Counted from the first letter of the stretch, positions 39,235-52,200 are shown. The stretch: 64,000 nucleotides of DNA from Quillaja saponaria (GCA_029379385.1 CM055614.1:18953994-19017993); one strand, 5' to 3'. Made by a program: numbers and translations. The notes: generated from the letters alone by a model not told the origin.

Positions 39235-42200
39235 TGTAACATCCCTAAAATTGTAGTTGTTATCTAAATATATGTTTGTAAGACTTTGTACTTGCATCTC
39301 ATGCGAGTGTGTTTGAGTTGCTTAAGATTAGTGAAATCATGATTTAATTGTGAATCCACTATAACTATAGAAATTAATTATATTGTGAAGTACTTATAAA
39401 CAATGTTTTTGTGCTATTTGTTTGTATGATTTGTAAATTTTTACAATTATAAGTGAAAATGCTTAAAATTTTAATGATAGCATAAAACTATTTAATTTGA
39501 CATATGACTTTGCTGACTTGCATATTTATATCTTTTGATAGAATAGTCTAAATGTAATTCTGATTAATGTGTTGAAAAATAGACTTGTGTAGATTTCAAA
39601 TGTCATATCATTTGTAATAGTCAGACTAGTGGATTAGTTTAGATAATTAATCAAAGTTAGGTAAAATCCTAAAAACGCAGGATTTTGGCATTTTGACCTT
39701 TCAATGGTTTAATTAGCATAACTTAAGTTAGGAGAATGAAAATCATGATCCGTTTCTTGGATAAATTAGTAGACACATGTAGATTTCTATAAATGTATCA
39801 TACATGCTAATTGATTATGTATATAAATACAATTAATTTAGCTAAATTCTGCAAAATGCAAGATTTTGACAACTCTGACCCTACCTTAGTAAATTAGCTA
39901 TAACTTCCTCTAGGGGAATCCAAATACAATTCTGTTACTTGGATAAATTTGTAGACATATATATATTTTTAGAAGTGTATCACATGTGTTATTTGGAGCT
40001 ATACATTGGTACAATTAATTGTTTAAAGTTGGCTACAATGTGTGTGTGTCTTATTTGATGAGTTTCTGTGTATGAATTGATATAATTTGTATCCTTAGGT
40101 ATCTTTGTTGAAAATATATTCATAAGTTATAAGGCACTATTTAAATATGTGTGAATATTATTAAGGTAAAATTGGGGTAAAAAACCTAAGAGTGCCATTA
40201 AATTACAACTAGAATTTCAACATAATGGAATGATGACTAGACATTCCACTATGTGTTCTCTTAGTGGGCTATTCTATAGATAGCTGAACATTTAAGCTAT
40301 TATATTAAGGAAGGATAGGTTTCCAAGCTATATGAGGTTAACAAATGTTATATGAGAGGAAGGGATGACCAAGTGAGGTCATTTTTCCTTACCTATTTCA
40401 CTTTACTGCCCATGAGAGAGAGAAAATGTGGGAGTTGAAAGAAAACTTTGAGGGTTGAGGCTATTTCTAGTTTGTATGTTGAGGGAACATGGGGTTTTGA
40501 CTCCAGTTTGAAATTAGAAGCATTATATGGCTCGGGAGGTGTAATAGCTTGGGTTTTATGACATATAACCTTGCTATGTTCTCTGTCTGTCAGCTGTGTA
40601 GAGATTGAAGCAAAGGGAGGTGTTCTAGGTCGAATCAATCTATGAGTCTTGAAGAGAAATTGTAGAACAAAGTCTTGTGATCATATATAGAGCTTCTTTT
40701 AAGCTGGTTGTGGCTAGAGAAAAATTTATAGCCATTTTACTATAACTGCTACTGTTCACGACAACTTGCAAGCTCAGTCAGTTTAGAGTTCAAGGTTCCT
40801 AAATAGAACTTGTTCTAACATATTGAGAGACAAATCTAGAGAGTTTCAAGGGTTGATTATGCTTAAGAACTTCTAGAAAGACTTTGGAAGGCCATAGTAG
40901 ATCAGTTGCGTTGTGTTATGTACCTGAATTGTGCTTTGTGGAAAATGAAGGTGTTCTTGGAATATTTTGCTAGATGCACATAAAGAGAAGTTGTTGCACA
41001 CATAAATATAAATATATTTTGAGAATTTTGTGACTTGATTTTTAGTATAGAAGGTGTTGGGAGCTGCTAGTTTTTTGTTGGACTCTATCTGTGTAATAGT
41101 CAATCTAGGGAACTTTGTATAGGGTTGTGGGCTGAATCTGTCAAGAGTTTCAGAAGAAGAGTTGTTCCTAACACCTTCAGGGACAATTATAGAGCTTCCT
41201 AGGTTCTTTTTGTTTGTAAGATGTAAGGGGAAGCTCTTGGAAGTCAGTTCTGTTTTTGCTAGGCTAAATAATGCTCTGCTTTGTATTTGGTTATGTGTAA
41301 CTTAAATTCCGTGGTTGTAGAGGACAAACTGGATGTTGGCGCCTGAAGATAATATGTAGAGAAGACTTATAGGAATCAATTTGAGCTTTGGTTTGGTCTG
41401 TTTGGAGGTTGGGAAGTATGGTTTCACAGCCAGACAATGACTATCCTTTACTTGCCCTGTTTTGCACCAGTTGTGAGGATTGTTGCTTTTGGGTAATATG
41501 GAGCTAAAATTTAAAGGACTCACCTAAGAGAGAGTTGTAGCTGATATCTTAAAGATGATGTTTAAGCCTTTTCTTGACTTGTTTGCTTGCTTATATAATC
41601 TGTAGCTGGTGTTGATGTAGGCAGGGCTCTTTCCCAACTTACTGTTTATGAGCTACTTATAAATCTTTATAATATTGTTCATGCTGAGTGGGGTGCTGGA
41701 TGAATATGTATGAAATATTGATTTGGCTTGTGTATATCTTCTTGGAATATGTAATTGGGATATTTATTATAATAAGAGGCATGTTTGTGTATTAACTTGT
41801 CCTAAACTTATGTATGATAGTATGAGATTTATTAGTTGAAATGGTATGGAGATGCATTCATATTCACATGCTGCATTGCATCCCTGCCTACTAAGATAAT
41901 TATATCTCATTCTTGTGTGTCTTAATGATTTCTAGAGAGTTGAGTATCTTGCTGGCTGCAAGGAGGAGCTTTGGGTAAACAAGGCTTGGTGAAGAGTTAT
42001 TTTAAGTTTAGTAAAGAAGGAAACTTGTAGCTGAATAGTAGGTGTCTTCTATTTGTATGTTAGTATAGGTAGAGCTGTAACATGAGTTATAAGAAATGTA
42101 TTAATCATAATTGTAAAGGTATAGTCATGTTGTTAATGATTTAACTTGGGTAACTTAAAAGAAATGGCTAGAATATCAATTGGCTAATTAAGTAAATGGT

Positions 42201-42476
42201 AAGGTAAAGTACAATAGAGAAAACTCTATGCCTATCTAAATAAAGGATTTGAAATTGTATAGTTGGTATATGATGAACTAAGTTAAATACTAGGTCTTTA
42301 ATCAAATATAGGTATAACAAATAAATCTCTTCAAAACGCAATGAGTTTATTGATAATTCGAGTAATTAAGATAACCTAAAAGAAAAGTGTCATATATTGG
42401 TTCATGGGAGCTACGGTAGGCCTTGGTTTACCTTAGTTCTCATGCCAGTTACAGCCCCCTACTTCTGGTCGTGACA
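39235..42476 (-). mobile_element. 3242-bp solo-LTR-like insertion (divergent TGTCAC family)
   Basis: Ends are TGTAACATCCC on the left and GGTCGTGACA on the right (TGTCACGACC on the minus strand), flanked by a perfect 5-bp duplication AAAAT (39230-39234 and 42477-42481). The minus-strand start resembles the other members in a run of shared phrases (CTGTAACTGGC and GGTAAACCAAGG versus CATGACTGGCC and GGTAACCAAACC). No coding region. It separates the protease scar from the reverse transcriptase of the viral element. Confidence 0.8.
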
Positions 42477-42481
42477 AAAAT

Positions 42482-43610
42482 TTGAAGCTAGGATAACTAG
42501 ATTCGTAATGTTTTGGGAAAGTAGAAATGTTGTAGAGATTTGTAAAGGAAAATTGTCAATTATGATATTAGAACATTTGTAATGAATGATTATCTCAGTA
42601 CTAGTGGTAGAAGATAGTCTTTCAGAAGTTTTTTCATAATATTATGTGGGGACTTGTCCTTTTAAAATATAACTAGGGTTTGTACTAGTGTCAAACAATG
42701 CTATAGTTTCAAGAATAAAAGTTTTTCATTTTATAAGTTTAATTGGAATATACCATTTTTGATAAGAAACAAGAGAAATAAGATTGAGGAAATTTTTTTC
42801 TGAAAAATCGACTGGATTGTCATCAGAAGAGGACTTAGAAGAGTTTTTTCTTTTCTTTTTGAAGAATCTTGATTGCAAGATGTTATCTTGTTGCTGAAGC
42901 TTAAGATTTTTGACTTCAATTTTCAAGTTTGAAACTTCTTATTGAATATCTTGGATAGTAACAAATTATGTTTTTATCAAATTAAATATGGATAAAACAT
43001 CTTTAGATTAAAGGAGTTGGTGGTTATGGGTAAATTGAGATGAGACTTGAATTTTCTAGGGTGTCCAGAGTTTTTTTTTTTTTTTTTTTCATTCAGTTTT
43101 TGCAAATAATTTTTCTTGCCTTCATCATCAAAAAGAATATAACTTCAAAAAGAAGATCTTGTTCTCTTGTGAGGACATTACATTTAAGAATTTGTCGAGA
43201 GGTTTTCGAGAAAACTTCATCATTTTGAATTTGATTGACTTTTTCATTATTAGAGGAAAGTGGAGCTTTGTTTTCAAAAGAATCTTCAATAAGAAGACAA
43301 TCAAGTTGAGCGAGAAGACCTTCTGTGATATTTGAAGCTTTGATTTTTCTTGTAATCTTACAATATTTTGCAATATGACTTGGTTTATTACATCTAAAAC
43401 AAATAACAAGTGATTTATTTTTGTTTTGAAAATATTAAGGAGCATGTTTGTGTTTGTGTATTCTTTTACCAGATTTATCTTTAAAAGATTTTTTGTAATA
43501 TTTGGGTGATTCAAAGGCAATTTTCTTTTTCGGTGTTGAAGAATTAGGTGGATAATCAAGGCCATATTGAGCACAGAAACTTCCTAAATCTTTTCTGTCT
43601 ACAGATCTTT
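42482..43610 (-). pseudogene. Viral zinc knuckle and protease scar
   Basis: A CCHC knuckle CFRCNKPSHIAKYC is encoded at about 43360-43405, followed by an open Lys/Glu-rich stretch (to 43128) and, after stops, ALFDTST near 42690, the probable degenerate form of a retroviral aspartic-protease DTG/DSG site. The third residue is not Gly, so no active protease would result. Knuckle then protease is the order expected in Caulimoviridae polyproteins. Confidence 0.65.
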
Positions 43611-44523
43611 CTTTTGCTAATTGTCTTTGAATTTTATCATATTGACAGATTTTTAAAGCAATTTCTTGTCATGGACATAGCTGCAAAGTTGTCCATAAGT
43701 TAATTATTCATATGGGGATAATCTCATTGTTGATGTAACAAATTTTTTCTTTAACTTTGTCCCCTAAAGAATGAAGGAAATCAGCTAAATTTTTTTCTTT
43801 TCAGAAGGGTTGATTACTATCTGACCTAGAGAAGACTTTGGTAAAGAACATATCCTTATACCATCAAAAGTCATCTAAGGTGCGACATTTAAGATTGGAA
43901 AGAAGTTTAGTAAACTTATCCTTTAAAATATAAGGGTCTCCTATGAAGTGTTTTGTGATGGCATAGATGAGGGTATTGATGACATCAGGGATTTCGTCAC
44001 CTTCATTGCTAAGAATTGGATTTCCATCAGTGTAAAGTTTGATTGCAAAGCTTATTAGGATTTTTTATTCTCCAGTGAGATATTCATCCCACCAGCCTTT
44101 TAATTGACCAGTAAAACCAACAATTAAAATATATATGATTGATTGGTTAGAATAGTAATGGGAAATTTGGTAAAAGCCATACTGACCATAGTTAATTTGT
44201 TATAATACATTAAGAATATTGTATTCAGATTGACCATCTATATTTTCTTCATAGATGTTATTTGCACTGAATGAATTGTTTATTATCTGGGGTTTTTCTT
44301 CTACAACTAGATTTGGAGAAGTCTTAGAATAATATAATTTTTGTGATTTATGCTAGCTTGTGGATTGTATAAGATTGAGTTCTTTTTTGGAACTTTTCTC
44401 AGAATGCTCAGATTCAGTATCACTAAGATTATTGATTGAAAGATTTTGTTAGATCGGAGTATTCGGGACAATATTTTTATCAATTTTTGCAATTTGTTGT
44501 GAAATTTTGTCAACAAGTTCTTG
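43611..44523 (-). pseudogene. Coat-protein-like region, proximal part
   Basis: Frames on the minus strand are broken, but the Lys/Asn-rich composition and position before the CCHC knuckle fit a caulimovirid coat-protein core. Phrases such as KGWWDEYLTGE-like and FTKLLSNLKC-like stretches can be traced by eye only across stops. Part of the same region continues beyond the inserted 44529-45938 element. Confidence 0.45.
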
Positions 44524-44528
44524 CCGAG

Positions 44529-45938
44529 TGATAGGGATTGTACAAACGCAAGCACACGTATCGTCCTTAAGTAATATACAATAAGTAGAGTATCGTTTCC
44601 ATAAGGAGTTTTCAAATATTATGTTAAGTATTAAAATTCATAATTCCAACTTTATTTAAACAACTGAAACTTGGGTAGATTATGAACTAATTACAAAATA
44701 AAAACAAATTAACATAAGATTAAACAGGAGATAAACTTAGAACTACAACGTTCCTTAACACTTTACTTAAATTATTATTATCTTGTCTTGCTTAGTTATG
44801 GCAAATAATTATTAACCTAGGGCTCTAAATCAATTATAAGTATATTCCTATACCTTATAAATGTATATCACTTAACCAATTCACTATATTTCTATGTGAA
44901 TTAAATTAAACAGGTCATTAAGATCATATCTAAATTGGCTACACAAGGTATCTATGTCTATTCCTGTTTTATACACAAATCAAACTCAACAACATGTGTT
45001 GAATTTAAACAAGTGCTAATTTATTCAAGGCTTAACCTAAATTCCCCTTCTTAAGTTCCTTTAGGTTTTCTAAGTCAATCTAGGAGATGGCTAGTCAATT
45101 AGAAGCATTAAGCATAAAACAAATTAGATAAATCATATACCAAAACCTAAGCAATCCATAGATAAATTAATATCAAGTTATATATTGAGTTCTAGTTGCA
45201 ATTTGAGAAAAAAAAAACTACTTCATGCTATATAGTGTAAACATGATTTCAACAATAATAAACATCAAAGGAATACAATAAAAGTAAAGAAGGAGTAGAA
45301 ATAAAGAAAACTATGAAGGTTGTCGATCTTCAAGCTCCTACGATCCTTGCTCTTCTTGCACCCTTGACAAGCTCTAATACTTTAGAAAAATGTTGTTAAC
45401 TTGTGTCTTTAATTATGTATTTAAGTCCTCTAGGTAGTCCCTCTTTTGTAGACTCAAAAACTCTTATTTTCATTTTAATTCGAACCAGGAATTGTGTTGG
45501 CGTCGTGACCTCAAAAGTTAAACAAACTGGGCAAATTGGCAGTGGCTTAGGACCCACGACTTCATCTTTCTAGCTCCATGGCGCCCACCTGGGAATTCTT
45601 GGAGCTGGGGTTGCAACTTTCTAGTGCTGTGGCACTGGTCTCCTAGGCAGCATACACTGTTTTGCTAGTTTTGAGTGTTTTGAGCCTAAATTTGACTTCT
45701 AATGGGGTTGTTTCTTGTATTAGACCTTTTAAACAAAAAAACTAAGTTAAAAACAAGTTAGACCTCTTATAAAATATCTTAATCTAATTTTAAAACAACT
45801 AGGAATTAACATCCTAATATAATATGAACTCAACTAGGAATTCAATTAAAACTAAGTAAAAACCAACTAAAACTCTAGAATGTAGCTAAATTAATATGAG
45901 TAAAGAATGTAAAATAACTCTGTTTTCAAGAGTTATCA
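44529..45938. mobile_element. 1410-bp solo-LTR-like insertion, TGA...TCA family, copy 1
   Basis: It starts TGATAGGGATTGTACA and ends AAGAGTTATCA, flanked by a perfect duplication CCGAG (44524-44528 and 45939-45943). The start carries ACGCAAGCACACGTATCGTCC, nearly identical to the start of the copy at 59777-61202. No coding region. The interior has unusually GC-rich patches (about 45480-45680). It splits the viral coat-protein-like region. Confidence 0.85.
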
Positions 45939-45943
45939 CCGAG

Positions 45944-46743
45944 AAGAATTCTTAAAATTTGATTTTAACTCTTTTTGAACTTTAGTTGGGATTTGATAAG
46001 GTGAGAAAACAAGGTTCTTACTTTATGGAGGTTGGCAAGAAGATTGGCCAGGACTAGAATCAGAGATGTGATCTCCTAAAGTTTGAAGAAAAAGATTTGT
46101 ATAATTATTTTGTTCAAAGAGAGATTGAATATCTTTGGAAGTAACCTATTCAATTAAATCTTTGTTTTTGAAAGGAGTTGCAAGGGTAAGAGATTGTTTT
46201 CCTTATGTGCTTTGTGCAGGAATTTTTAGAGATAATTTAGGAGGAAGTATGGAACTAACAACTTCATCCTTTTGAGTTATCCATTGTTTGGAAAGTTTGT
46301 TGTTAACATTGATTGAATTACAAAAAAGGTATTGAAGACTAATTTCTTTTGCATGAACTTCAAACCATTCAAAAAACGGAATATGAATTTTATGAGTTTC
46401 CATAAAATTATAATAAAGATTTTGGATTTTTTGTCTCTTAGAACCGGTAATTTTTTCAAAAAACCAAGTTCTGATAATTTTGTTTATCATGATAAAAATC
46501 TTTTCTAAGAGATTCCTTATCAATTTGAAAAACATTTTGAATTGTATTGATCTCCAGATTATCATTTACAGACGAAAAAGTAAAAGAATGATTAATCTCC
46601 AGATTATCATTTAAGGATGAAAAAGTAGGAGAATGAGGTCTTTCAAATTGATTATCATTATCATCTTTGGTATATAACGCTATAGGGATCCTAGGAGTGT
46701 TTTCTAAACCTTGAAGATGAAGAGTTAAAGGTATTGGGAACAA
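45944..46743 (-). pseudogene. Viral region between movement and coat proteins
   Basis: Two overlapping minus-strand frames (46743-46456 and 46565-46203) encode Asn/Ser-rich sequence with a duplicated SFSS.NDNLEIN-like unit, then KTHKIHIPFF-like sequence. A 39-bp tandem repeat on the DNA (about 46552 and 46591, GATCTCCAGATTATCATTTA) explains the duplicated peptide. No known domain named with confidence. Confidence 0.45.
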
Positions 46744-46899
46744 TAATGTGTTGAAGAATAAGAGAGTCTTGAAGATTCTTGATAAGATAGGTTATAAAAT
46801 CTTTGACTATTTGTTCTATTAAAAGAGATTTCCACCTTAGCTGTGGGGTATTGAGTGATCTCAGAAATAAACAAAGATTTTTGATCTTGGACAGACGTA

Positions 46900-47660
46900 G
46901 CCTTATCTAAAATCTATTTTTCAGGGAGATTAACATCTTCCCAAGAGATTGATTTTGGAGTGGTAACATTAACTTTTGAAGGATCAGTGAGAAACATAAA
47001 TGTTTCTCATTTTTCTTCTTTGTTGACGAGATTTTGAAGTAAAAGCTGACATCATAGTTTTATATGGAATGCATTAAACCAAAGCTATGGGGTAAGACCT
47101 TGGTTTGATATTAAAATTGGAAATTTTACATTTAAGATTAAGGAATTTAAAATGTTTTTATCTTATAAAGAAATTGTCATATTTAGGAAACAAGTGAAGT
47201 ATATCGGATTATTACAAAGGCTAGTTCTAACTATGCCTAAAAGGGATTCATGAAAATTGGTCATTCGAGAGTCACGAAGACATAACAGAATGGAGGTATT
47301 AAGTCCTTCTCTTGTTAAAGGTTTTGCTTCAACCTAGACACATTTAAGGTGCAAATAATTGTATTTTTGCTTGTGAATTTTTAGGGATTTTTCTAAAAAC
47401 AAGGGAATTTCTTCATAGTAAGAATCAAGTGGGATTATTTGTTATACTGTTTTGATTGTATGATCACTTTTGAGGGTGAACATAGAAATAGGTTTGTAAA
47501 TTTCATTACTTGGAATTTTTGGAATTTTCCAATTGTCAATTGATTGAGAAATTGCTTCAAATTTGATTTCTTTTTTGAGAATTTTGTTAGATTGAGAAAA
47601 AAGACTTAGGAGCAGAAGAAGTAGAATAAGAACAGGAAAAAGATCTAAGCATTTTAAAAG
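46900..47660 (-). pseudogene. Movement-protein-like region of the viral element
   Basis: The minus strand encodes, between stops, LNTSILLCLRDSRMTNF and ESLLGIVRTSL (about 47340-47220), which I recognise as the conserved core of Caulimoviridae 30K-superfamily movement proteins. Such proteins modify plasmodesmata in exogenous viruses. Frame breaks show it is non-functional. Its presence separates this element from ordinary LTR retrotransposons. Confidence 0.65.
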
Positions 47661-48042
47661 TAAAAGAGAAAAGCAAAAAGTTCAGTAAGTGTACTAATCC
47701 GATCTCTTCAGTATCAGAACCTTAGGTTCCATAGGAGTGTAAGGATGAGTATAAATCTTGATTTACTTAAACCGGATCAGATCTTAAGATTTCTTCAAGA
47801 GAGTTTTATACAGTTTATTAGGCTAAAAAAATACTCAACAACCTATAATAGTTGGAACTTACTGCCTTAACACAGGCTTAACCACACCCTTCAATAGGCC
47901 TTATTGCTAACTAGAGGACTTAGTTGATGTATTTTTATACCATCAATAAACAATATAATCATTTCAAGTTTAATATTAAGATCAGATTTAGGAAAAGTAA
48001 AACAAGATAAATCTTCATACTTTCATCCTTACTTTACCCTTG

Positions 48043-48054
48043 ACTCTTATACCA
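48043..48054 (-). other. Primer-binding-site remnant of the viral element
   Basis: The minus-strand reading TGGTATAAGAGT matches the tRNA-Met primer site TGGTATCAGAGC at 10 of 12 positions and lies just upstream of the coding regions, as in plant pararetroviruses. Confidence 0.6.
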
Positions 48055-48189
48055 AATGAAGGACCGAGAGATCCTTTAAGAGAGAGAAAGGATCACGGGG
48101 ATAGTAAAGTAGGGAGCAACATGATTGCTATATATGATTATGCTATGTAGTGTATAAAATTAAAGATATAAAAGTAAAAGACAATAAAT

Positions 48190-49202
48190 TGATGTGCATA
48201 TCAAGAAATTATAGTTAATACAAAATAATACTAAATGTTAATGACATTAAATAAATAGATAAATTCAATAAAAAAATTTAATACATAATATAAACATACA
48301 TATATTTTTTTAAATCTTAAATATGGAAGAAGATGTGTAACACAACAATATTATAAATCATAAAACTATATCCTTAATATTTCTTTTATTTTGTAGTATT
48401 TTTTTAATTTCAATTTATAATATTAAAATTATTTATAACATATTAAATAAAAAATTGAGAAATTTTGTATTATTTATTATTAATATATAATTATGAAAAA
48501 TTATATATTTATTCATATTGAAAAGAATTAAGATAAAAAAAAAAAATCAATAGCCATAAAACAATTACAATCATATTAATATTAAAATAGAGAAAAATTA
48601 GGAAAGAAGTAAAAAATAAAATATAATAAATAGTTTATTTGAAACAAAATTAACAACTAAAAAGTATTTATATAATTGTAAAAACTCATAAGTTTAAGAA
48701 GAAAATAAAATTTATTACACTATACCATTTTTACATTCATAAAAAAATAGATAAATTTAACAAAAAAAAAAAAAATCATAAATTTAAGAAGAAATAAAAA
48801 AAAAAAGATTATAATTATTAGAAAGTTATTAAACAAAAAAAAAAAAAATCAATTACTTAAAAATTAAAAGTGGACATATATTATTGATTTTTTTTATTTT
48901 ATAAATTAAAAGTTAAAACAGTCATATTATAATCATAAAGCTACACTAATATTTCTTTTAATTCATAGAATTTTAAATAAAATTATTTATAAATTTGAGA
49001 ATAATTTAAAAATTATGATTATTAATAAGGAATTACTTATTAAACAAAAAAAAAAATTATGGTATTCAATTTTAATTAATATTGAAAAATAATTATTAAA
49101 AAAATTATAGATTTATTAATATTGAAAAGAGTTAGTAAAAAAGAAATTAATAATTATAAAACAATTACAGTCCTATTGATATTATCAGTGTCCTCCCTTG
49201 AG
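48190..49202. repeat. AT-rich CACTA subterminal sequence with degenerate duplication
   Basis: No gene. About 48350-48590 and 48910-49190 are diverged direct copies sharing the phrases AATATTTCTTTTA and ATAAAACAATTACA. The end (TATTATCAGTGTCCTCCC) carries the CACTA subterminal motif. Confidence 0.5.
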
Positions 49203-49207
49203 TAATA

Positions 49208-52200
49208 TGTGATGATCCTTAAAACATGAGATATGAATCAATTCAAGATATAAAATAATAAATATGAAAACAAATTAGTTAAATGGTAGTATTAAGAAAT
49301 TGTTATAATCTGGTAATGTAATATAAGGTTTAAGTTTGTGAGTATAATTTGATATTATATAGTATAGAAAATTTTGACCATTACGTAAAATATATTATAA
49401 CCTTATATATATATATATATGTATTGTAATAAAAATAAAAATTTCACCACATTATGGGTTAACTTGGAGATAGATTTTTATTGTATGTAAATTTTGAGAG
49501 AAATAAAGCTAGCATAGGGATGAACTACGTACCACCACAAATTTAGTATAAGGAAATATATATATATATATTAGGATGAACTACCACCATAAATTTCAGT
49601 CAACATAAAATTTTATATTTTATCATTTTACATTTTTGACTTTCTCTCCACGGTATTACACAGACTTATCCAGATCCTTCCATTTGTTTCTCTGCGGTGC
49701 TACTCTCTTGCTTCGCCTCCTGTTTTCTGCGGGGTCTAGCCGTGAGCTCCTCCATTTTTGGCATCTTAACCTAGCCGGGAGCTTTATTTTGGAGGAGCTA
49801 GGGAGCTGGATTTCAACCCTGTTGGCTGCAACTTGCTGCTGTATCCTCCCCTGTTTTACTTCTCTTTGTTTAGCCTTTAGGAAATTCCATGGCAGCCAAG
49901 CTCCCATCTCCTCCATACCGTAAATTTTTCTGCACTTCTAACCTTAACAGACCGTGTAGCCTTGTGAGGTAACTCTATCTCTCATCTTCCTTTCTTCTCA
50001 ATCATGAAGCAGCCACTAGAATTGATTAGACTCCGCCATGGATTTACTATTATGGTAGCTGAACTGTTTATCTTTTCTCTTTGTTATTTAGCTCTGCGTA
50101 TGGTAAATAATGGTTATTAGAAGGTGCTGCTACCATGAATTAAAGAAGGCAACCGTGGTTTCCTTAGAAGCTTGAAGTGTGAACTTCTAACCAATCTTTG
50201 TCTTTAGGTAAATTTCTGTACTTATAATTGTGGTTAAGGATGTAAAACAAACAGCTTGAGAGGATGATAATTTCTTGAAGACAGTGATCATTAGTAAATT
50301 TCTTGTGTTGTTGGAAAAATAGGTGTTGTTAAGTTTTGATATCCTTGATTAATGAAACCAAAATTTTTTAGCTTGAAGTGGGGAAATACAAGTAACGGAG
50401 GAGGTGATAGAATTATGTTAACTCTTTAAGGTATATATGTTCACACATGTACACATAAAAGGAAACTTAGTAAATACTTTTAGGATGTATGATAAAATGC
50501 ATTAAAAGAATTAATGGTTATCCTTTTGATTTTTTTTGTAAAAGAAAAAAGGGTGAAAAGGTTGGAAAGAAAATTTGAATTGATAGAACGATGTTAAAGG
50601 TAATCATAAATGGTTAGTATGCTATTGTAGGATTAGGTATTAATTGTTGTTAAAGACTAATTTGAGGAAAGGTTTCTAAAGAAGAAAGATATATATACTT
50701 GTTTATTAACAAACTTAACAAACGAAATCAAATTTCGTTTTTCCTAGAGAAAGTTATATTTAATTAACTAAGATAAGGTCAAAGCTGTCAAAAATCTTGC
50801 GTGTTGAACAATTTGATGCAACTTCACACAATAAATTGTATTGATATACAAATCCAAAAATTTCAAATGATATACCATTATAAAGCTACATGTGTCTAGT
50901 ATTTTATAAATTTTACGAAACTGGATTCAGAGTTTCCTAGAGAAAGATATGACCGTTAAAGTGGATACTGGTGCAAATCTCAAGTTTGGACAGTTCCAAC
51001 ATCTCTAACTCACTAAGTGTTTTGTATCTTTTCCAATGGTTTCTTTTACCCTAGGTATTGTCAAGACATTTAAAATGTCTCTTAAATATTAACCTTATCA
51101 CGTAAAGTCCAATTCTCATTAACTGGCATGTAGTAGCTTAATGAAAATTTCATCAAGAAACATATAAAAGTTGAGATATAAACTTAGAAATTAAAATATT
51201 ATAACAATAATGTTTATAAGCTAAGCACTATTTGGAAATGTGAATTTCAGTTCCAAATTCTAATGTGAACCGATGAGATGCGTGGACGCAAAAGTGAGTG
51301 ACGAATGGAATTGATATCAGGTGAGTGGTTAATTGTTGTCTTTAGGGGCTAGATTATTATGTGTGATTATATGTTTATTTGAATATATGTGATATATGGA
51401 AAGTAAGCTAGTGTAGTATTTCAGTAAATTACTTGAATAATGTTTGCTTGATATTGGTTACTGTGATTGACATTGTTTGTGTTTGATAAGGGCCAACTCG
51501 TGAACATTTTCTGGAAAATGATTTTCATTTCTGACAATGATTTTAAAAACTATTGGAGTGCTCAGCCCCGGTGGGATGAATTTGTGTACGGAGATTAATT
51601 TGGTGTGCGGGCGCGTAAATGCCCGGCAGGGGGTGATATTGGTGTGCGGGGCTGGGTTACTCGTTGGCCCTTTGATTGCGTTGTGTGATATTGTTGTGTT
51701 GACTTAAATTGTGATCCTGTGTGTCATATGAATTGTGAAGTTGTGAAACTTATAATGTGTACGTGTAATGTGAAATGTTATGTGAATCATGTTACATGAG
51801 GTTATTATATATGTTATATGTTTGTGTTGGGTGATGCTAGTACCCTTTGGATATGATTTTCCACTCACAGAATTCCATAGGACTCACCCCTCTTCTGTGA
51901 ATTTTTTTTTAGTAACAGGAATGCGTTTCATGGCGTCAGCAAGCTTGTGACTTGCCGATTGAGTACGGCAAGGTAATATCAGGATCTCAGACTTGAAGTT
52001 AAAGGATGAAAATTTGCAGTCACAATAAAACTGTGGGTGTCAAATTAAATATAATGTAATATTCCAGTATTTGTCTTATTGATAATGTGAATGGAGCGGA
52101 GCTCCTTATTGTCTTTGTGTTGTTGTTGTGTAAGAACAAAAGTTTATAGGTTTGTATTTGACGGCATGTTCTATATTGCAGGGAACTTCTGCTAAAATTT

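Larger units (their letters stand above)
37130..48190 (-). mobile_element. Endogenous Caulimoviridae-like pararetrovirus, copy B (whole span)
   Basis: The minus strand reads, in order: primer-site remnant (48043-48054), movement-protein-like region (about 47660-46900), coat-protein-like region with CCHC knuckle (46743-43360), protease scar (about 42690), N-terminal reverse transcriptase (39229-38740), the conserved domain shared with copy A (38600-37600), and a region with CTACAGTGACTTTGCTACAG repeats. A ~100-bp segment just upstream of the primer site (48090-48189) recurs at the other end (37141-37238), a terminal redundancy. The reading frames are full of stops, so the copy is dead. It is cut by two solo-LTR-like insertions and a SINE. 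Confidence 0.75.

Noticed and set aside
43066..43090. Long T-run as the A-tail of a minus-strand SINE
   Set aside because: No flanking target duplication or Pol III box was found; it lies in Lys-rich viral sequence and is better explained as slippage.
43128..43574. 148-codon Lys/Asn-rich frame as a host gene
   Set aside because: It is a shifted frame of the viral knuckle region; the CCHC motif is in the adjacent frame.
49636..49923. 95- and 86-codon overlapping frames on both strands
   Set aside because: They lie within the solo-LTR-like element at 49208-52386, mirror each other, and match no family.
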